Positions 57,450 to 64,000 of a DNA stretch of 64,000 nt are shown piece by piece; the stretch's first letter is position 1, and each line of letters opens with the position of its first letter. The DNA comes from Codonopsis lanceolata. Its lineage: Eukaryota > Streptophyta > Magnoliopsida > Asterales > Campanulaceae. The translations under genes and the position numbers were made by a program. The notes under the pieces were generated by a model. The model had not been told where the DNA came from and made no database searches. It saw only the letters and a program-made list of their open reading frames with translations. Location of the stretch: positions 78,915,808 to 78,979,807 of the forward strand of contig CM028378.1 in assembly GCA_013146195.2 (NCBI GenBank), written 5' to 3'.

Positions 57450-60400
57450 CAGTGGCGGACGCAAAAATTTTTCCAACCGGGTGCACAAATTTAATAAAGT
57501 TTACAAATCATAATTGTCCCCTACGCGTTTTCATATTTTGAAAACGTTTAATTACATCATCATTTGTAACACTCCTAAGCAAATCTTTTTCAATAAAACA
57601 TACAAGACAATCATTTAAAAATTGATCACAAATTCTGTTTCGTAGATCCGTCTTGACAATATTGATTGCAGAGAAGCATCTTTCCACGCTTGCTGTTGCT
57701 ATAGGCAAAATCAATGCGAACTTCAAAAGTCGACACACCAATGGGTACGACAAGTGTTTCCGTGTTTGCACAAGCAATGTTGATAGATCAACAAGCTCCT
57801 CCAATCTACTGAATCTATCATCTGATCGCAAATCCATAATATATGTCTCTAGTTGATTTTCAAGCATCATACAATCAACTAGAGAGAAGTCATCCGGATA
57901 AAACTGAGTCATTCTTACCAATTTTGCTATATTGAAATCAACAAAATCATTACTTGGATTCAAACAAGCAACACAAAGAAGCAACTCAGAATTGACTTCA
58001 TTGAATCGATCATTAATCTCTAAAATTTGCTGATCCATAATAGCATTAAAACATTCTAGACGATAATGAAAATCGTTAGTAATGTTTGTCTTACGCCGAG
58101 GACGGTGACGATTAACATATTCAGCATTCATATCCACACAATCAATCTTGTTCTCATTACAAAAACCAGTAATCTTGCCTAGAAAAGATTCTCATCCATC
58201 ATTTCTTGCTACTTGCAATTTCTGCCTAGTTACTTTAACAAGTGTCATAGCATTCAAAATATTAGTATCTTTCCTTTGCAAAGCTAATGACAACTCATTT
58301 GCAAACGAAAGTACAGTCAGCATCAATTGCAAATTAAAGACAAAATCAAATGATTGCAAATATCCCAATAAACCAACTGCTTGTGCTTTTTTCGATGAAT
58401 CTATAGCATCACACGAAACAACTTCAAGAACTTCAATAACAGAAGAAAACAAAGCAACCAAGTTCAATAATGATTTATAATGAGACCCCCAACGTGTATC
58501 TACAGCTCTCTTAAGACTTAATTCTTGATTTAATCCTTTCCCCGTCTCAAGCAAACCATTCTCGATTCCTTCCGCCACTTTTTCTGCTTGTTTTTGTCGA
58601 ATAATGTCTTTACGCTTACAAGATGCTCCAACAACATTTAATAAAGAGGAAATCATGTTAAAAAAGTTCGCAATATCAACATTTTTCCTAGCCACAGCAA
58701 CAAGAGCTAATTGAAGTTGATGAGCAAAACAATGAACATAATATGCAGACGGATTTTCATTCATAATCAAAGTCTTCAACCCTCTGAATTCACCGTTCAT
58801 ATTACTTGCACCATCATAGCATTGACCCCGAATTTTCATCAAACTCAAACCAATATCAGCAAACACATTATCAATAGCAGATTTCAAAGACAAAGCAGAA
58901 GTCTCCATCCCATGCACAACACAAATAAACCTCTCTTGAACATTTCCACAAGAGTTAACAAATCACAAAACCACAGCCATTTGTTCTTTGCCAGATACAT
59001 CACTAGACTCATCCACCATTAATGAAAAAAAATCATCTTTGATCTCTTCAATTATTTTTCGTACCATCTCTTGTGCAAAACAATGAACAATATCCTTTTG
59101 CATGTGAGGAGATATCATTTGACAATTTTTTGAGCATTTCTCATAACAACTTTACGAACAGAATCGTTTCGATCAGCACAAAATTTAATCAATTCAAGAA
59201 AATTCCCTCTATTTGAAGAATCTTCGATCTATCATGACCACGAAAAGCCAACCCTTGGTTCAATAAAAATCTACAAGAATCAACTGAAGCACATAATCGA
59301 ATTCGATAGTCATTTCTCACAATGTCTGATTGTCTATGAAAAGCAACCGCAATAGATTGTTTTTGTCTCATTAGATCCTCACACTTCTTTACCGACATAT
59401 TATGATTACTATTTACCGCACCAACATGGACATCCAACCTTTCTTTTTTATTCCAAGCACAAAAACCTTCACTTATAAATGCTTCACCACCACCTTTATT
59501 ACTGATTTTATCTCTAAACAAATAACAACACAAACAATATGTTTTATCTTCTTTCATGCTATACTCTAGCCAATTAGCATATTGATCAAACCAATCCGAA
59601 TTAAAACGACGCAATTTAGTTCCCATTTGTTTTTAGGGAAATCATGGCCACGGGGTTGACAAGGCCCCTTCAACAAATAAGCTCTCCTAATTTCATCAAT
59701 CTGGTTGGGGTTGTATTCAAATATCTTTTTTCTTTCTGCGGGATCTGATGGAAGACTATTCAAATCAACTAATTATTTCGCAGCTGAAGTAATGGGAATA
59801 GACTGAGACCGTTAATTACCAACAGATGAACTACTGGATGCACTACGCGTTCCAAATTCTTCTGCTAGTTTCCATTCATAAAATTTCTCCATAATCACTA
59901 AAACCAAATTCATTCAAATCAACCACAGTTTGGAAATCTACACAAATAAAAAAAATCTCATAAATCAACTACTTCAACCCCTAAATTAAAATGTCCTAAT
60001 TTCAGATTAAATAAATAAACTTTTCTTACCAAGATATTGAACACACAAATTTAGTAAATAAAGCAATATTATATAATATCATCTATCACAAATTCACAAA
60101 TCACAATTCACAACAATTACATAAATTAATTACTCAAATACTCAATTAGAGTTATTTCAAATTAGGATTATTTTAAAATTAAGGTTATTTTAATTTTTAA
60201 AATTTAAATCACAATTATAATTTTGAAATTCATACAATCATACTTTGATTTAGACAATTATAAATTTATAATTTAGAAATTCACAATCACAAAGCACATA
60301 TGACATATTCACAAATCACAATTATAAAATATAAATTCACAATTCACAAACCAAAAACTCACAATCACAATTAAAAAAGAGTCCAAAACCAAAAGTCAAA

Positions 60401-61078
60401 AGGGCAAGAGGATTAAAGATTTAGCGGTGTAAGAGTAACTATACCTAACTGAGTATTGAGTAAAGGGAAAGCGAGAGAGGTGCGAGATGGATAATTCTTT
60501 GACGGGCGGAGACAGTCGGACAAAGCTTGGAGGGCGATCGGCCGGAGGGGCTTGGAAGCGAGGCGAGAGAGCGAGCAGAGCAGCAGTAGGCAAAAAGTAA
60601 AGCGTCGGCCCAAGCGATGAAGCTTCGCCAATCGCCGTTCGCGGTCGGTGGTTCGCCAATCGTCGTTCCCCTGTGACTGACCAGTCGGCTGTCGAAGGGA
60701 GACTGGAGATTGGAGAAGTGGAGAACTGAGAAGTGCAGAGGGCGACTGGGCGAGAGGCCGAGAGTTTGAGACTTCAGAGGGAGACGGGTAGACGGCCACT
60801 CAGCTAGGATGGGACTCGGGACTCGGGACTCGGGACTCGGGACTCGGGAGTGATGACCAGTCAAGGGATTTCAAATTTTGGGTAAAGGGTTGGCTTTTGA
60901 GTTTTGGGTTTCAAATTTTCACAAATCACAGGTAAGTAAAAAAAACATTCTTTTATTCAGGTGGGGGCAAATTGTATAATATAACTAATTATTAAAAATA
61001 AAATAAAAAATCCTTTAACAAAATTACCTCCAAGTGGGGGCAACTGCCCCCATACCCTTTGTCTTCTGTCCACCTCTG
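57450..61078 (-). mobile_element. hAT transposon copy 1 (3,629 bp, near complete length)
   Basis: Ends CAGTGGCGGACGCAAA (57450) and, inverted, CAGAGGTGGACAGAAG (61078). The left flanking octamer is ATTATAGG, the right one ATTATAGT. Contains a ZMYM1/TTF-type transposase pseudogene on the - strand, an AT-rich leader (59893-60420) and a GC-rich promoter-like region (60440-60860). A 'GGGGGCAACTGCCCCC' foldback sits next to the right end. The element interrupts copia gag. Confidence 0.85.
57508..59892 (-). pseudogene. hAT transposase (TTF zinc finger, DUF4371, hAT dimerisation), copy 1
   Basis: Pieces run from an ATG at 59892. The N-terminus includes 'IFEYNPNQIDEIRRAY' and 'GPCQPRGHDFP' (about 59640-59730). 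A TTF-type zinc finger follows ('KTYCLCCYLFRD', 59500-59560). The DUF4371/RNase H-like core has 'GQCYDGASNMNGEFRG' and 'VDTRWGSHYKSL' (58192-58917). The C-terminal hAT dimerisation domain has 'ILPIATASVERCFSAINIVK' (57560-57680). This is the ZMYM1-like group often annotated as 'zinc finger MYM-type protein 1-like'. It is broken by an early TAA, a frameshift near 59630, several lesions between 58917 and 59189 and one near 58140-58190. An intact enzyme would cut and paste the element; this copy cannot. Confidence 0.88.
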
Positions 61079-62436
61079 ATTATAGTCGATTGATGTGTGG
61101 GGAATGGGAGCATTTTACTTTTGCCAAGTTTGCACAAAATGCAATCAGATGGAAGAGTACTAGGAGACGGTGACTCTATTTCCAAGAAAACCAGATTTCA
61201 GTACATTACGAAGTACATGGGAATTTGGATGTTCTAGACGCATATGCCATGTTGTGTAATTAAAATGAGCAGAATTACAAGAAACAAAAGGCAAGGAAAG
61301 CGTGTAGATAAAGAGGAAGGGATTGGGAAAAGGCGTCCAACTTTAGGCCCCTTCGCAATGATCTTCCTGACTGTTGATCCTGCACAAGACAACCAGATTT
61401 TGAGAATTCTACGCAACAATTATTGTCAACTAATTGTCCAACTGAAATAGGATTACTTGAGAGATGTTGAGAAACAAAGACATCAGTTAAAGATGGAGAA
61501 AGATCACCGGTGGGTGTTATTGGCAAAGAACTGCCATTAGCAGTATGAATCTTCAGATTTCTAGAATATTTAGTAACATTAGTCAGGGAATGAGCATTGT
61601 TTGTCATATGGTTTGAAGCGCCAGGGTCAAAGTACCAAGGAGATGAGGTAGGGAAGGGTTTACATGAGAGACTCAAGGCAAAAAGGGAAGAAACGATCAT
61701 CTGCTAAACCATTTCAGGAGTCAAAGGTGGAGTAGAGGCAGAAGCATTTTGTTGATTCACAGAATTACTAGGATCAAGAACCCACAGGAGTAAAGGCTAT
61801 TGCAGATCTCTTGGGGGGTCTTGTTGGAATTCTTTGATAATATGTCCATCCTTCTTACAGAAACTACACAATTTTTTTGGGTAGTTAGAAGCTAAACGGC
61901 CAAAGCTTTTGGCAACAAAAACATTGAACCGTGTTCATGTCCTGTCCTCTTAGCCTGCCTTGTGCTGCATACACCACTGTAATAGTGGTAGATTTTTGTT
62001 GCTCCATGGTGGTTTGAGCGAGAAGATGTTGTTCCTCACGAAATAAATCATTGAGGCACGCATCCAATGGAGGTACAGGATCTCGGTTCATAAGGTTGGA
62101 CCTGATGCCTTCAAATTAAAATCTCAATATCATAAGAAATTGATCATGTTTGGTAGTTTCATGAATCGATTGTACCGAACAAAGACCTTCGGGTATTAAA
62201 TTTTCTTAGACTGGCGGTGCATTCACCCCAAGATTCATGAAATGCGAGTAAAATGCAAGTAAAATGCAGAGATAGAGAGATTGTTCTGCTGAAACATCGG
62301 GATTTCTTCTTCAAGCTGGAATCGTCGACGATATTATTCTGACTAAAATTTTCTTTAGATAATTCCACTTGGTCGCTGCAGTCTTGAAGTGTTGATGATT
62401 GACAACGACGATGCTGGGATCAACCGAGCCTATAAT
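61079..62436 (-). pseudogene. Inverted middle part of the copia element: gag, zinc knuckle, protease, pre-integrase
   Basis: Read from 62436 leftwards the - strand begins with 'IIGSVDPS', which continues the gag left at 57449, then 'TAATKWNYLKK', 'DLFREEQHLLAQTTMEQQ' (61885-62091), a decayed CCHC region near 61800-61930, protease 'WYFDPGASNHMT' (about 61610-61640), and the pre-integrase block ending 'PFPTHQST' near 61085. The usual copia protease triad is Asp-Ser-Gly; here the second residue is Pro. Several frame breaks. Its orientation is opposite to the gag start at 57258. Confidence 0.85.
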
Positions 62437-64000
62437 CAGAGGCAGACAGAAGACAAAGGGTCTGGGGGCAGTTGCCCCCACTTGGAGGTAATTTTGTTAA
62501 AGGATTTTTTATTTTATTTTTAATAATTAGTTATTAGTTATATTATACAATTTACCCCCACCTAAATATAATATATACAATTTGCCCCCACCTGAATAAA
62601 AGAATTTTTTTTTACTTACCTGTGTTTTGTAAAAATTTGAAACCCAAAACTCAAAAGCCAACCCTTTTCCCAAAATTTGAAATCCCTTGACTGGTCGTCA
62701 CTCCTGACTCCCGACTCCCATCCTGGCCGAGTGGCCGTCTGCCCGTCTCCCTCTCAAGTCTCAAACTCTCGGCCTCTCACCCTCTCCACTTCTCCAATCT
62801 CCAGTCTCCCTCCGACAGCCAACAGGTCAGACTGGTCAGTCACAGGGGAACAGCGATTGGCGAACCACCAACCGCGAACGGCGATTGGCGAACAGCTTCA
62901 GGCTTCACTGCTTCAGTCGACTTCAGTCTTCACTCTTCAGCCGTCTACTCGTCTGCGGTCTGTCTGCTCTCTGCCTCTCTGCTCCAAGCCCCTCCTCCGG
63001 CCGATCGGCCCTCCAGCAGTCTGTCCGACTATCCTGCCAGTCTGTCCAGCAATTATCCATCTGCATCAGCCTCTCTGCCTTTCCCTTTACTCAATACTCA
63101 GTTAGGTATAGTTACTCTTACTCCGCTAAATCTCTAATCCTCTTGCCCTTTTGACTTTTGGTTTTGGACTCTTTTTTAATTGTGATTGTGATTTTTGGTT
63201 TGTGAATTGTGAATTTATATTTTATAATTGTAATTTGTGAATATGTCATATGTGAATTTCTTTATAAATTTATAATTGTCTAAATCAAAGATTGTGAATT
63301 TCTAAATTATATTGTGAATTTATAATTGTCTAAATCAAAGTAAAATGATTGTATGAATTTCAAAATTATAATTGTGATTTACTCTAATTTTAAAAATTAA
63401 AATAACCCTAATTTGAAATGTGTTCAACTCTAATTGGTAAGAAAAGTTTATTTGAGTATTTAATTTATGTAATTGGCATTTTAATTTGTGAATTGTGGTT
63501 TGTGAATTTGTGATAGATGATATTATATAATATTGATTTATTTACTAAATTTGTGTGTTCAATATCTTGGTAAGAAAAGTTTATTTATTTAATCAAATTA
63601 GGGCATTTTAATTTGGGGGTCAAGTAGTTGATTTATGAGATTTTTTCATTTGTGTAATTTCATTGTGGTTGATTTGAATGAATTTGGTTTTAGTGATTAT
63701 GGAGAAATTTTATAAACGGAAACTAGCAGAAGAATTTGGAACGCGTGTAGTGCATCCAAGAGTTCATCTGTTGGTAATCAACGGTCTCTCTATTCCTATT
63801 ACTTCACCAACGAAAGAATTAGTTGATTTGAATAGTCTTCCATCGATCCCGCAGAAAGAAAAAAAGATATTTGAATACAACCCCAACCAGATTGATGAAA
63901 TTAGGAGAGCTAATTTGTTGAAGGGGTCTTGTCAACCCCGTGGCCATGATTTCCCTCAAAAACAAATGGGAACTAAATTGCGTCGTTTTAATTCGGATTG
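62437..64000 (+). mobile_element. hAT transposon copy 2, inverted relative to copy 1, runs out of window
   Basis: Starts CAGAGGCAGACAGAAGAC, nearly identical to the inverted right end of copy 1, and follows it through the 'GGGGGCAGTTGCCCCC' foldback, the GC-rich leader (62690-63100) and the AT-rich leader to the transposase start. The left flanking octamer is CCTATAAT, the complement of the octamer left of copy 1. Confidence 0.88.
63699..64000 (+). CDS. hAT transposase N-terminus, copy 2 (partial at window edge)
   Basis: Open from ATG 63699 to the edge (100 codons), with 'MEKFYKRKLAEEFGTR', 'IFEYNPNQIDEIRRAN', 'GSCQPRGHDFPQKQMGTKLR'. Compared with copy 1 the segment after the first 16 residues is altered by compensating small indels, but the frame is kept, so this copy is less damaged here. 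Zinc finger, DUF4371 and dimerisation domains would follow to the right. Confidence 0.85.
   Translation, partial: MEKFYKRKLAEEFGTRVVHPRVHLLVINGLSIPITSPTKELVDLNSLPSIPQKEKKIFEYNPNQIDEIRRANLLKGSCQPRGHDFPQKQMGTKLRRFNSD

Noticed and set aside
60396..60864. Overlapping - strand frames of 87-139 codons (and + strand twins at 62677-63154)
   Set aside because: They lie in the GC-rich leader of the two hAT copies, upstream of the transposase start, and differ by frameshifts between copies; no protein conservation.
57442..61086. Simple 8-bp target duplication of hAT copy 1 with one mismatch
   Set aside because: The CCTATAAT octamer beside copy 2 is an exact complement of the left octamer, and gag continues there, so the flanks are better explained by exchange between two insertions.

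Overview
This window is plant nuclear DNA, most likely from a eudicot. It has spliceosomal introns, two recognisable chloroplast-protein genes, and a dense, nested set of plant retrotransposons and DNA transposons. There is no bacterial operon, CRISPR array or rRNA/tRNA gene. A 100-N scaffold gap lies at 26144-26243. Species cannot be named from the sequence alone.

Host genes. Two are well supported. (1) Stress enhanced protein 2 (SEP2), + strand, two exons between 34999 and 36813, apparently complete (204 codons). (2) The 3' end of the plastid 4-alpha-glucanotransferase DPE1 (disproportionating enzyme), - strand, three terminal exons at 56611-56655, 56374-56526 and 50222-50326; the last intron is about 6 kb and full of repeats, and the upstream exons are outside the window. 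The two genes converge, with about 13.4 kb of transposon-derived DNA between their stop codons. A weak gene-like fragment (promoter, 5'UTR exon, 15-codon start exon) lies at 19155-20235 on the - strand.

Layout. 1-1595: 5' part of a LINE ORF1-type protein (DUF4283 plus CCHC knuckle), open at the window edge. 1690-6685: LTR, primer-binding site, leader and broken gag of a Tat/Ogre-like Ty3-gypsy element (element B, - strand). 6686-14225: a second Tat-lineage Ty3-gypsy element (element A, - strand) with 5' LTR, tRNA-Asp-type PBS, gag, protease, RT, RNase H, a second archaeal-type RNase H and integrase, broken by stops and frameshifts and lacking its own 3' LTR. 15102-17086: a complete-length TRIM element and two MITEs. 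17087-25650: gene-poor, AT-rich DNA with diverged repeats. 25924-33370: a chromovirus protease relic, the gap, and two direct copies of a roughly 3-kb unit carrying DUF1985-like coding remnants and an in-frame minisatellite. 34999-37085: SEP2 with a duplicated 3' flank. 38025-43235: Ty1-copia remnants with a 1.1-kb non-autonomous hAT insertion. 43551-49850: LTR, Tourist, Stowaway and palindromic-repeat remnants. 50222-56655: DPE1 3' end, whose large intron holds two Stowaways, tandem repeats and a 1.2-kb foldback. 56816-64000: a copia element in the DPE1 region, itself carrying two inverted copies of one hAT family.

The most interesting structure is at 57258-64000. The copia gag is interrupted by hAT copy 1 and continues, inverted, only at the boundary of hAT copy 2. 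The 8-bp target duplications are exchanged between the two hAT copies. This is the signature of an inversion by recombination between two inverted hAT insertions.
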